Positions 24,878-32,566 are shown, counted from the stretch's first letter. The stretch: 32,566 nt of DNA from Verrucomicrobiia bacterium (GCA_020439995.1 JAGROY010000261.1:1-32566), one strand, 5' to 3'. Notes: generated by a model from the letters alone, not told the origin. Program-made: numbers and translations.

Positions 24878-25768
24878 TTACCTAATAGAGCGCACTGCAT
24901 CAGCAGTTGGAAAATCGCTTGAGACCGGGAGCGTAACCGCTCCGGTAGCCGCCCACTCGGTGCCTCGCTGCAAAATTGTGAAGAATCCCTGACAGAGCAT
25001 GGAGTAATCCGCATGGCCCATGGGGGTGTGAAAAACCCGGCCTTTCCCGTAGGAAACAGTCATCACCATGGGTTCATGTTTCTTGCTCTGGGGGCTGAAT
25101 GCCGTCGCCAGCACTTTGACATTTTCTGCTGGGCCGCGAAGAGAATCGTAAAGCTCATCTTTTGCGTGCTTCCAGGTTTTTGGGAGCCCGCTCATGATTG
25201 GATGACTGGAATCAAAGGTATCGACATTGAATTCGTGCTGAGCTCCGTGCGAACCACCCCGGCCTGCGGAAGTGTCCCGCATCAACCGCCCGTCTTTGAC
25301 GTAAAGGTATGGCCCTGAAGCCTCTGTGCGTCCGCCCCAGCCCCCCAGACCGATCATCTGATTGTAGGCTTCCCATTCGGGGAACGAATTATTTGCGGCG
25401 TGAACCACCACGAAGGCTCCTCCATCACCAACGTATTTTTCGAACTGCATTTTCACTGCTTCCGGCCATGGCTCGCCATTATAGTTGCTCAATACGGCGT
25501 CGTAACTGCTGAAATTTGGCCTCCATTTGTCCCATTCTTCAGCTGCGGCACCTTTCCCTGGTGAAGTGGAGACCTCCACCGTAAAAAGATTGCACGCTTC
25601 CAGCGCTCTACGGAGTACAGGGGTCGTAGACTTCCAATCGTGATTGTTCTGTCCATCAATGATCAGGACTTTCAGTTTTTTATCTCCTTCATCGGCAGTG
25701 AGGGCACCTGCTACAATCAGGCAACCGGCGGCAAGAGACGCGAGTAATGAGCGAAATGGGAACTGCAT
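24878..25768 (-). CDS. Secreted ThuA-domain protein
   Basis: The 296-residue protein has a signal peptide (about 1-25: FRSLLASLAAGCLIVAGALTA), followed by a ThuA-like glutamine-amidotransferase-fold domain. Typical elements are KVLIIDGQNNHDWKSTTPVLRRALE near residues 32-56, SYDAVLSNYNGEPWP near 88-102, VGDGGAFVVVHAANNSFPEW near 113-132, HPIMSGLP near 189-196, DELYDSL near 204-210 and GKGRVFHTPMGH near 241-252. Cytoplasmic ThuA is linked to trehalose/disaccharide metabolism. Secreted versions are abundant in Verrucomicrobiota and Planctomycetes, and their reaction is not established. It begins 9 bases after the GT4 stop and is probably co-transcribed with it, which would place a periplasmic sugar-related protein in the glycan pathway (inference). 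Confidence 0.88.
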   Translation of the reverse strand: MQFPFRSLLASLAAGCLIVAGALTADEGDKKLKVLIIDGQNNHDWKSTTPVLRRALEACNLFTVEVSTSPGKGAAAEEWDKWRPNFSSYDAVLSNYNGEPWPEAVKMQFEKYVGDGGAFVVVHAANNSFPEWEAYNQMIGLGGWGGRTEASGPYLYVKDGRLMRDTSAGRGGSHGAQHEFNVDTFDSSHPIMSGLPKTWKHAKDELYDSLRGPAENVKVLATAFSPQSKKHEPMVMTVSYGKGRVFHTPMGHADYSMLCQGFFTILQRGTEWAATGAVTLPVSSDFPTADAVRSIR

Positions 25769-25777
25769 CGGGAGAGA

Positions 25778-26974
25778 TTAGTGCAGTCGACTGGATAACT
25801 GCAAGACTTCCCTGTACTGCCGCGACACTTCCTTCACCTGCCGTTCCTGGGAAAAATGCTGCTCCACGGCGATGCGAGCGGCGAGGCAAGCAGCCTGCAG
25901 CGCTTCAGGCTGCCCGAAGTATTCCTCCAGCGCGCTGGCAATTCCAGCCGCATCCCCCTCATCCAGCAAGCGACCGCTCACACCGTCCTCAACAGCTTCC
26001 GGGATGCCACCGTGTCTGGTAGCCACTACCGGCAGTCCCGTTGCCATCGCTTCCAGCAGCGCATTTGGCACGCCTTCCCTGTTGCCGTCTGCGCCCACCT
26101 GACTGGGGTGAATGAAGACGTGAGCCTGGTCAAATTCTGCATGCAGAGCTTCCTGCGAAAGAAAACCGGTGAAGCGCACACGCTGGCTGAGCCGCAGACG
26201 ATCGGCACGCTGCTTCAATTCCGATTCAAGCGGCCCGTCACCTGCAAATGTCAGCGTTGCCTGCGGGAATTTCGCGGAAACCAGATCGAACGCCGCAAGA
26301 GTCACGAATAATCCCTTTTTCTCAACCAGGCGGCAGGCCTGCAGCAAATTCCAGCGCCCTTCCTCCGGGATCGACCGGACTTTCGCCGTAATTCCTCCCA
26401 GTGGAATTCCCGTGCGGAGCAGTCTCAGCTTCTCTTCAGGGCATCCCAGTCCTGCCAGATCTTCCAATAAAGCGGCAGACCTGGCCATCACCAGTGATGC
26501 AATCTTAAAAACCTCACGCAACCGCTCACCTGACTCACCATCGACATCCACCCCTGCATCGGCCCCATGAAACGAAACCACGACCGGCAGTCGACAGCAT
26601 CTCAACACAGGAAGTAATTCAACGGCCACGTGACCAAAGTACACGTGCATGAGCTCCGAACGGGTACGTTTTAGCTCATAAAGAATGTCGCGCGACTCGC
26701 GAAAGGACAGCGGAACCGACGACATGCCGCGGCACGTGCGATACCAGAAGCGCCGGAAAAACCGCAGCGGATGCTTTGGAATCGGCCTGACCTTTTTCTC
26801 CCAGTACCAAAAGGCATCCTTGTTCTCGCGGCTGCGGGTGATGACGATGGACTCAAACTCACCCGCCGCCTGCAAACCGGTGATCTGCCGGTAGAGGTGC
26901 TGCATATCTGGCTTGAGGAAAGTAGAGCAAAAGTGGGCGACAACGGGCACGGTATCCCTAATGCCCCACGGCAT
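25778..26974 (-). CDS. Glycosyltransferase family 4 (WcaL/colanic-acid type)
   Basis: The protein has about 398 residues from ATG 26974 (MPWGIRDTVPVVAHFCSTF). A TTG at 26986 is a possible earlier start. The acceptor domain contains a basic amphipathic stretch KHPLRFFRRFWYRTCRG and MHVYFGHVAVELLPVL, then VVSFHGADAGVDV, the HGxD element common in WcaL-type GT4 enzymes. Donor-domain motifs are LLQACRLVEKKGLFVTLAAF, LTFAGDGPLESEL, RVRFTGFLSQE and GNREGVPNALLEAMATGLPVV (EX7E), then THGGIPEAVEDG-type residues. It stands between the Mur-ligase pair and the ThuA gene rather than in the main operon, so it may act on the product of the Mur-type ligases. Confidence 0.91.
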   Translation of the reverse strand: MPWGIRDTVPVVAHFCSTFLKPDMQHLYRQITGLQAAGEFESIVITRSRENKDAFWYWEKKVRPIPKHPLRFFRRFWYRTCRGMSSVPLSFRESRDILYELKRTRSELMHVYFGHVAVELLPVLRCCRLPVVVSFHGADAGVDVDGESGERLREVFKIASLVMARSAALLEDLAGLGCPEEKLRLLRTGIPLGGITAKVRSIPEEGRWNLLQACRLVEKKGLFVTLAAFDLVSAKFPQATLTFAGDGPLESELKQRADRLRLSQRVRFTGFLSQEALHAEFDQAHVFIHPSQVGADGNREGVPNALLEAMATGLPVVATRHGGIPEAVEDGVSGRLLDEGDAAGIASALEEYFGQPEALQAACLAARIAVEQHFSQERQVKEVSRQYREVLQLSSRLH

Positions 26975-27010
26975 GGCGGATTGCAAACACCGTGCTGCCG
27001 CACGTCAATC

Positions 27011-28264
27011 TTATCGATGCCCCGCTGGAACACGTTCGTTTGAGCCCGCTGGTATCGGGAGAAACTCACAGCCCGTGCAGAGCGTTCTCCGGCCACAGCG
27101 GTCCCGCCAGCAGCCTACGGTTTCGACGCGGGCGCGTGCCAGTCGTTCGAGATGGTCAGCTACCAGGCCCTTTATAACGACAAGATCTCCGGATTTCAGA
27201 AACGTCGTTAGAAACTCGTGCGCTTCCGCGATTCTGTGGAATGCCTGAATTCTCTCACTCTCTAGAAGGGACTCGTTCAGCTGGCCAGCGGCTTCCCCGA
27301 CGACGACGATCATGTCCAGATCACTAAGAGCCGTGTTGATTAACCGCCGGAACTTGCGGCCCTTGTTCCCGGGATTGTCTGACATTTCACCGATCACCAG
27401 CACCTTTCTTTGCGCTTCAGCATTGCGAAGAAAATCGATCGTCAATGGCAGGCCCCACCAGGGCGCCTTATAGTCATCGCGGATAAAGGTTACACCGTCT
27501 GGCGCTTTCACCTCGCTCATCCTGCCGTCGACAGGCTCGATCTCACCAAGCGCGCTGATCGCTGCGTCGATCGGCATTCCGCAAGTGTGTGCGGCGGCGA
27601 TGCAGGCAAGGAGATTCGGCACCAGATGCAAACCAAAAAGACGAGACTCCAATCGGTAGGATTGCCCCTGATACTCCAGGCGAAATCGGACACTCGCAGG
27701 CCAGTTTGCCGAGACATCCTGGGCGCGATAGTCCGCATCCTTGTCGATGGCAAATGTTACGACGCGCGCACTGGTTTGTCCGGCCATGGCGGCGACTCGG
27801 GGGTCGTCCGCATTGAGAATCGCCACGCCATCCGTAGGCAACGCCCGCAACAGATCCGCCTTTTCTTCGGCGATCGCTTCCTCACTTCTGAACTGCGCGT
27901 AGTGGTCGGAACCCACGTTCATCACCACCCCGATCTCCGGTCGGAAGATGCGGCAGTTGTGGCGAATGTGCCCGGGCGACATGGTGCCAATTTCCTGCAC
28001 CACGGCATTGTGGTCAGGCTTTACCCTGAGCAGGCAGACAGGCACAGCATCCGGCAAATTCCCGCCGGAGGGTTTGGGGCAGCGCCCGCGCTTCCTGAGA
28101 ACTTCCGTCAGTAAATGCACGGTGGTCGACTTGCCGCAACTTCCCGTCACGCCAATCCATCGAATATCCGCGATCTTGCCCAGACGCATGCGATGCCGCG
28201 CCGCACGCCGTTCGCGCAGGCCCTTTGCAAGCGTGCCCAATATTCCTCGCAGCCTATTGCGCAC
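27011..28264 (-). CDS. Mur-ligase-like ATP-dependent amide ligase, copy 2
   Basis: The protein has about 417 residues from GTG 28264. That start is chosen because AAAGGAG lies 5 bases before it; an ATG at 28294 lacks such a site. The Mur central domain shows the P-loop WIGVTGSCGKSTT only about 30 residues from the start, NVGSDHYAQF with a nearby EEKADLL, and NADDPR. The C-terminal domain shows DGRMSEVKAPDGVTFIRDDYKAPWW and VLVIGEMSDN, corresponding to the MurF DAYNANP and GDM motifs. The MurE/MurF N-terminal UDP-MurNAc-binding domain is absent, as in MurT, CapB and folylpolyglutamate synthetases. A Cx4Cx5Cx2C motif lies near the C-terminus. The enzyme should join an amine to an acyl phosphate made from a carboxylate; substrates are unknown. 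It is paralogous to the gene upstream. Confidence 0.85.
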   Translation of the reverse strand: MRNRLRGILGTLAKGLRERRAARHRMRLGKIADIRWIGVTGSCGKSTTVHLLTEVLRKRGRCPKPSGGNLPDAVPVCLLRVKPDHNAVVQEIGTMSPGHIRHNCRIFRPEIGVVMNVGSDHYAQFRSEEAIAEEKADLLRALPTDGVAILNADDPRVAAMAGQTSARVVTFAIDKDADYRAQDVSANWPASVRFRLEYQGQSYRLESRLFGLHLVPNLLACIAAAHTCGMPIDAAISALGEIEPVDGRMSEVKAPDGVTFIRDDYKAPWWGLPLTIDFLRNAEAQRKVLVIGEMSDNPGNKGRKFRRLINTALSDLDMIVVVGEAAGQLNESLLESERIQAFHRIAEAHEFLTTFLKSGDLVVIKGLVADHLERLARARVETVGCWRDRCGRRTLCTGCEFLPIPAGSNERVPAGHR

Positions 28265-29660
28265 CGCCGCTCCTTTGTTGTCCGGTTGGATCATCCGGCC
28301 CCGCAGGTACTTTCAGAAGGTCACATTCTGAGCAGAGATGCTTCCGCCCGCAGCGGCTCCGCCAGCACCCTACGGGCTCGACACGCACCCTGGCCAACCG
28401 CTCCAAGTGATCAGCCACGATCCCTTTCAATACAACGAGATCGCCCGACTGCAAAACTCCCGTTAAGTAGCGGTTCGCCGCTTCGATGGTGTCGCACACC
28501 GCCACTCTGTCGTGCTCCAGCAGGGCGCTGTTCAACTTCCGCCCGGCGGGGCCCACCACCACGATACGATGTACGTGATCAAGGGCGGAATTGATGACGC
28601 GCCGGAACTTCGTTGCCTTGTCTCCCGGGTTGTCAGACATCTCACCTAACACTAACACCTTTCGCTTCGCCCGCGCGTCCCTGATGAACTCAACCGTAAA
28701 CGGCAGCCCCCACCAAGGAGCCTTGTAATCGTCGCGGATAAAGGTGACACCGTCCGGCGCTTTCACTTCACTCATGCGGCCTTCCAGCGGCACGACATCG
28801 CGTAGTGCAGCTATCGCATCCTCCAGCGGCATGCCTGCTGTGTGCGCCGTTGCCAGGCTTGCCAGCACGTTCGGCGCGAAGTGAACTCCGAACAGCCCCG
28901 TCTCGACCCGGTGGTTTTCACCATTGTGCTCTAAAATAAAAGACACCCCCTGCGGCCACGCAGCAGTGACTTCACGAGCCCTGTAGGTCGCCTCGTTCTC
29001 AATGCCAAAGGTCACTGCGCGCGCAGCCGAAACTGAGGCCATTGCAACGACCCGCGGATCATCAGCATTTAGTATGGCCACCCCGTCCGATGGCAGAGCA
29101 TGTACCAGTGCTGCCTTCTCGAAAGCAATCTTCTCCTGGCTGCCGAACTGCGTGTAATGATCCGTCCCCACGTTCATAACCACACCGATCTGGGGCAGAT
29201 ACATTTTGCAGATACGCTCAATACTCCCAGGAACATGGGTGGCGATCTCTTGAATGACGTAGCGGTCTTCAGCCGTCACCTTGAGAATTGCCAGCGGCAC
29301 AGTGCCCGTGTAGTTCCACAGCAGATTTGGAATGCGACACGACGCGTGCTTTGACAAGATCTGCGCCAGTATCTGGCACGTCGTTGATTTGCCACAGCTC
29401 CCCGTCACTCCGATCCAGCAAATACCAGGCTGATCGCCCCCGAGGCGAATGCGATGGCGCAGCGCCCTGCGCTGAAGCACGGTTTTCCGAAGTCTGGCGA
29501 CCACACTGGCTGGCCGAAAAACAAGGCTGCGGAGGGCACTGGCAAATGATGCTGCGATAAGCAAAGAGACGTTTAGAGTTATGCGGTGCAGGAAAACAGA
29601 GGAACAATCAGTGACAACCGATACTCCGTTCTCTACCCCACTCGGCGCACCGTTCAACAT
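28254..29660 (-). CDS. Mur-ligase-like ATP-dependent amide ligase, copy 1
   Basis: The protein has about 468 residues if ATG 29660 is used; the frame is open to a TTG at 29717. The true start could also lie further in, because the first 70 residues, including a hydrophobic stretch (LNVSLLIAASFASALRSLVF), have no match in the paralog. From RRALRHRIRLG onward it parallels the neighbouring copy: WICW-type strand then IGVTGSCGKSTT, VIQEIATHVPGSIER, VVMNVGTDHYTQF, NADDPR, EGRMSEVKAPDGVTFIRDDYKAPWW, VLVLGEMSDNPGDKATKFRRVIN and KGIVADHLERLARV. The same four-cysteine Cx4Cx5Cx2C tail is present. Whole stretches of DNA are also similar between the copies, which points to tandem duplication. It overlaps the start region of copy 2 by 11 bases and is divergent from the A-T-TE gene. 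Confidence 0.85.
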   Translation of the reverse strand: MLNGAPSGVENGVSVVTDCSSVFLHRITLNVSLLIAASFASALRSLVFRPASVVARLRKTVLQRRALRHRIRLGGDQPGICWIGVTGSCGKSTTCQILAQILSKHASCRIPNLLWNYTGTVPLAILKVTAEDRYVIQEIATHVPGSIERICKMYLPQIGVVMNVGTDHYTQFGSQEKIAFEKAALVHALPSDGVAILNADDPRVVAMASVSAARAVTFGIENEATYRAREVTAAWPQGVSFILEHNGENHRVETGLFGVHFAPNVLASLATAHTAGMPLEDAIAALRDVVPLEGRMSEVKAPDGVTFIRDDYKAPWWGLPFTVEFIRDARAKRKVLVLGEMSDNPGDKATKFRRVINSALDHVHRIVVVGPAGRKLNSALLEHDRVAVCDTIEAANRYLTGVLQSGDLVVLKGIVADHLERLARVRVEPVGCWRSRCGRKHLCSECDLLKVPAGPDDPTGQQRSGGAQ

Positions 29661-29676
29661 TTTGCGCTTGCAAAAT
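29659..29676. promoter_or_regulatory. Operator-like palindrome ATTTTGC-N4-GCAAAAT
   Basis: A perfect 7-base inverted repeat with a 4-base spacer lies in the divergent region between the Mur-ligase pair and the A-T-TE gene. It overlaps the proposed ATG at 29660. Its symmetry and position suit a dimeric regulator, but no regulator gene is in the window. Confidence 0.35.
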
Positions 29677-29712
29677 ATCGGGGCAGATTCGGCTGTTCTG
29701 CAAGTCCAGGGT

Positions 29713-29722
29713 TGCAATTGCA
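29713..29722. promoter_or_regulatory. Palindrome TGCAATTGCA in the divergent promoter region
   Basis: This perfect 10-base palindrome lies 37 bases upstream of the A-T-TE start. It shares the GCAA half-element with the larger palindrome at 29659-29676. Chance cannot be excluded. Confidence 0.3.
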
Positions 29723-29758
29723 GTCGAATGTGTCCGTGTTACGCTCTGCCTTCTTTCA

Positions 29759-32434
29759 ATGAGTGAGCCCAAAATGATTACGGCACCCGGTACAGGATGG
29801 CTTTCGGAGTCCATCCTCGCCTGCCTGCGCCGTCACTCAGAAGAGTTCGCTACGAGCATCGCACTCACAGATGGAGATACCAGAAAAACGTATGCGGAAT
29901 TTGCCGCCGCAAGCGAACGTCTCGCACGGCAACTGATCCTTACCAAATGCGAGTCGGAATTTGTCATCCTGTTTCTAAAGAACGGTGTGGACGCGGCGGC
30001 GGGAATCGTTGCAGCAATGCTGGGAGGTCGGTGCTCAGTCGTTGCTACCAGTCTCCAGCACCTGGAATCGATCCGCGCCAAGTTTCCCGCAGCTCCTATC
30101 GTTTTTCGATCTGACCTTCTCCCTGTCTTCGCACCGGCATCCATCGATCTGTCCGCGCCTCCCAGACTGCCGGACGGCGATCAGGATCTGCCCGGAATCT
30201 CATCGCCAGCTTTCCCCGTCCAAATTGTCCTTACATCTGGATCCACTGGCGAGCCAAAGGCGGTACTGCACCCGGCATGCACGATTCAGAATCAGATCCG
30301 AAACTACTCGCGCTATGCGAACATTACTCAGGCAGATCGCATCTCCGTCATTGCTCCACTGCATACCATCACGGGGCAGTCGTCACTTTTTGCCGCATTG
30401 CTGAATGGTGCGGCAGCCTGCTTCTTCAGCATTGAAACCGGCGGAATCGATGGCTTTGCCGACTGGATTCAACAGCAACAGATTACCATCCTCCACGCGA
30501 CTCCGACCATCTTCAGACATCTGGCGGATCTCGCGCGTGAGCGGGATGAATGCTTCTCAAGCCTGCGTCTCGTTCGCATTGGTGGAGAACCGATCACGCC
30601 ATCCGATCTAGATGCCATCCGGTCGTTCACTTCGCCCGGCTGCAAAATCTATCTCGGCTACGGGTGCTCAGAAATCGGAACCATCACCCGCATGATCATC
30701 GACCGCGAAGCGAGCAACAGTGTCGACTTCACCCACGGAGTCCCCGTGGGCGAGCCCTGTGAAAACATCGACGTGACGATCTGTGATGCCGAAGGCATGC
30801 CGCTGCCCGAAGGCGAGGCGGGCGAAGTGACCGTCTCAAGCAACTACCTTTCGCTCGGATACCACCAGGACAGCGATGCCAACCGGCACGCCTATTTCCA
30901 GTCTTCAAGTGGAACACCCAGCTACCGAACGGGCGACCTGGGAGTGCTGCGCGGCGGCAAACTCTTCCTTCGAGGACGCGCCGACCGTCAGGTGAAGATC
31001 CGCGGCCACCGAGTGGAACTCGATGCTGTGGAAGCACAACTGTCCGCCATTGCTGGCTTCGGCACCGTTGTCGTGGAGGCTAACGAGGTACGGGCGACCA
31101 ACGGCAGCCACTCGTCGCTCCAGCTCACCGCATTCGTGGCCCCCGAGCAGCGCGAACTTTCGAATGCCCGCGCTCTGCGAAAAGCCGCCGCCGCCCAAGT
31201 TTCACCTGTCATCGTGCCGGCCCGGTTCATCATCGTCCCGAAACTGCCACTGACCCGGAATGGAAAGATCGATCGTGAGGCACTGCGGCAACTGGCAAAA
31301 GCAGAACACCACGAAGCAACGACCCCTCCCGAATCCGAACTGGAAACCTGGCTCCTTGGACGCTGGCAGGCACTGCTGCACAGCGAAGATATGGGCACCC
31401 ATGATGATTTCTTCGAACTCGGCGGCGACTCCATGACCGCTGTCCGCATCTTTCACGAAATCGCGGAGCGCACTGGAAACGTTCTCCCAGTATCAGTGCT
31501 GCTTGAGGCACCCACCGTCGCTGAACTCGCACGCCGAATCGAAAATCGCGGCTCCATGGCGCAGGCCAGCAGCCTCATCGTCACGCTTCGGCAAAGTGGC
31601 AGCCGCCCACCACTGTTTCTCGTTCACGACATCGGCGGCAACGTTTTGAACTACCGGCGCCTCGCGCAGGAACTGGGAAATAATCAGCCTGTATTCGCGG
31701 TACGCTCCCCCGCTCTCGATTGCCCCGCCTCCGAGGCAAGTAATCTTCCACGTTCCGTTGAGGAACTGGCTTCACTCTACATCGAAGCCATAACCGCCAC
31801 CTGCGGCAAGCGCCCTGTCGCACTCGCAGGCCTGTCATTCGGAGGAAAGGTCGCCTTCGAGATCGCGCGGCAACTGCACCTCGCGCATCGGAAAGTCACC
31901 TTCCTGGGACTACTCGACACACGACTTGAGATGCAGGACGTTCGCCCCGGCAGCAGCGGAAGAATCGTAACCACCACGGTTAGAAAACTGGCGTACCAGC
32001 TTCGTCGACTCCTTTTCCACATGCAGCAAATGGCGACAGGAAAAACCGAGAACGACTACCTTCAGGAACGCATTCGTAAGCGCAAAAAGAAGCAATCAAC
32101 CACTGACGGAAAACCATCCTCTGCACAATCTGCACTCACCAGTGAGGATCCGCGCGTACGCTTGAGCCCGGAACAGCTCGCTGCAGCCTGGCACCGGAAG
32201 CTCGGCGAAAAATGGGAACCGTTCCCGTCCCCCGTGCCGGTTCACTACTTCGTCGCACTTGAGCCCTCACTGCGAGGCCCGTTTAACAACATGGCCAACT
32301 GGAACTACCTGGCCACTGGCGGACTGAACATTAAACACGTTCCCGGAAACCACATCTCCGTACTTGAAGATCCTAACATTGCCATCCTGGCAAAGGCAAT
32401 GGCAGACCGGATAAACCAGAATCCCCTCCACTAG
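29759..32434 (+). CDS. Single-module NRPS-like protein: adenylation, carrier, thioesterase
   Basis: The 891-residue protein has three domains and no condensation domain. The adenylation domain (about 15-510) shows A3 LTSGSTGEPKA at 158-168, A5 YLGYGCSEIG at 298-307, A7 YRTGDLG at 389-395, A8 GRADRQVKIRGHRVEL at 406-421 and A10 LPLTRNGKID at 496-505 with Lys503. At the position of the alpha-amino-binding Asp of GrsA A domains (A4), the sequence reads HTITGQSSLFAALLNGA, with Ile204. A carrier domain at about 525-596 carries GGDS with the phosphopantetheine Ser558. The thioesterase (about 615-885) has GLSFG at 691-695 (Ser693), LLDTR with Asp720 and GNH with His865. It should activate one carboxylic acid, tether it and release or transfer it. 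The target is unknown; the divergent amide ligases are natural partners (inference). Confidence 0.92.
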   Translation: MSEPKMITAPGTGWLSESILACLRRHSEEFATSIALTDGDTRKTYAEFAAASERLARQLILTKCESEFVILFLKNGVDAAAGIVAAMLGGRCSVVATSLQHLESIRAKFPAAPIVFRSDLLPVFAPASIDLSAPPRLPDGDQDLPGISSPAFPVQIVLTSGSTGEPKAVLHPACTIQNQIRNYSRYANITQADRISVIAPLHTITGQSSLFAALLNGAAACFFSIETGGIDGFADWIQQQQITILHATPTIFRHLADLARERDECFSSLRLVRIGGEPITPSDLDAIRSFTSPGCKIYLGYGCSEIGTITRMIIDREASNSVDFTHGVPVGEPCENIDVTICDAEGMPLPEGEAGEVTVSSNYLSLGYHQDSDANRHAYFQSSSGTPSYRTGDLGVLRGGKLFLRGRADRQVKIRGHRVELDAVEAQLSAIAGFGTVVVEANEVRATNGSHSSLQLTAFVAPEQRELSNARALRKAAAAQVSPVIVPARFIIVPKLPLTRNGKIDREALRQLAKAEHHEATTPPESELETWLLGRWQALLHSEDMGTHDDFFELGGDSMTAVRIFHEIAERTGNVLPVSVLLEAPTVAELARRIENRGSMAQASSLIVTLRQSGSRPPLFLVHDIGGNVLNYRRLAQELGNNQPVFAVRSPALDCPASEASNLPRSVEELASLYIEAITATCGKRPVALAGLSFGGKVAFEIARQLHLAHRKVTFLGLLDTRLEMQDVRPGSSGRIVTTTVRKLAYQLRRLLFHMQQMATGKTENDYLQERIRKRKKKQSTTDGKPSSAQSALTSEDPRVRLSPEQLAAAWHRKLGEKWEPFPSPVPVHYFVALEPSLRGPFNNMANWNYLATGGLNIKHVPGNHISVLEDPNIAILAKAMADRINQNPLH

Positions 32435-32525
32435 ACTAGAGCTTAGCCGAAAACTATTTTTTTGACTTATCAGGTCGCGGGCGGCGCGACGGGCGCTAGG
32501 GTGGGATCTACTTAGCCCCAACGAT
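32435..32525. other. Gap after the A-T-TE gene
   Basis: This is a 91-base gap with a T run (ATTTTTTTGAC, 32456-32466) and a G/C-rich block. I see no good stem before the T run, so no terminator is called. A TTGACT at 32462-32467 lacks a partner -10 at normal spacing. Confidence 0.3.
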
Positions 32526-32566
32526 ATGTCACCTGAGCAAGATCCCGAAAATCCCGCCATCTTCAG
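32526..32566 (+). CDS. Start of a further gene, cut by the window end
   Basis: An ATG at 32526 opens a frame reading MSPEQDPENPAIF up to the edge of the window. The polar acidic start looks like a normal protein N-terminus, but only 13 codons are visible, so nothing can be said about function. It is in the same direction as the A-T-TE gene and could belong to the same unit. Confidence 0.4.
   Translation, partial: MSPEQDPENPAIF

Noticed and set aside
27410..28114. 234-codon open frame on the plus strand
   Set aside because: It is antisense to the second Mur-ligase-like gene, which carries the P-loop and other family motifs.
1..32566. CRISPR arrays, tRNA or rRNA genes, insertion sequences
   Set aside because: I saw no regularly spaced repeats, cloverleaf-like segments, transposase motifs or terminal repeats anywhere in the window.

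Overview
The window looks like a chromosomal segment of a Gram-negative bacterium, most likely of the Verrucomicrobiota. This is inferred from a short PEP-CTERM protein ending in RRRR, a secreted ThuA-domain protein, the Wzc-type export kinase and the moderately high GC content. No rRNA or tRNA is present to confirm it. Almost the whole window is surface-polysaccharide biosynthesis.

Layout. (1) 1-2439, plus strand: the 3' part of a very large conserved enzyme-like gene, tentatively a PPi-type PEP carboxykinase relative. (2) 2447-4114, minus: an AspT/YidE-type transporter. (3) 4219-7140, minus: an overlapping three-gene module of NodU/CmcH-type carbamoyltransferase, class I methyltransferase and SxtJ-like membrane protein. 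(4) 7228-8460, plus: a membrane-anchored SGNH hydrolase, divergent from the carbamoyltransferase. (5) 8444-20970, minus: a tightly packed polysaccharide operon, in transcription order flippase, asparagine-synthetase-like protein, GT4, GT4, GT2, GT4, GT4, O-antigen ligase/polymerase, GT4, ExoA-like GT2. It lies downstream of a Wzc-like chain-length determinant/tyrosine autokinase at 21149-23404. (6) 23405-24069: a roughly 600-base stretch without a convincing gene, bounded by a strong terminator. (7) 24070-29660, minus: two tandem paralogous Mur-ligase-like proteins, a GT4, a ThuA-domain protein and a PEP-CTERM protein. (8) 29759-32434, plus: a single-module NRPS-like protein (adenylation, carrier, thioesterase), divergent from the Mur ligases, followed by the first codons of another gene at 32526.

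How the genes may work together. Region 5 supplies the assembly, flipping, polymerisation and length control of a repeating-unit glycan. The window holds six GT4 and two GT2 glycosyltransferases. The carbamoyltransferase, methyltransferase, SGNH protein and AsnB-like protein could decorate the glycan or its precursors. The most unusual part is the right end. Two Mur-type amide ligases lack the usual UDP-sugar-binding N-terminal domain and share a conserved four-cysteine tail. They stand next to an A-T-TE protein whose adenylation domain lacks the aspartate that normally binds an alpha-amino group. Together they suggest an undescribed route for making an amide-linked building block or substituent. 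No initiating phosphoglycosyltransferase, outer-membrane Wza-type exporter or exosortase is visible, so the system must continue outside the window or use distant genes.
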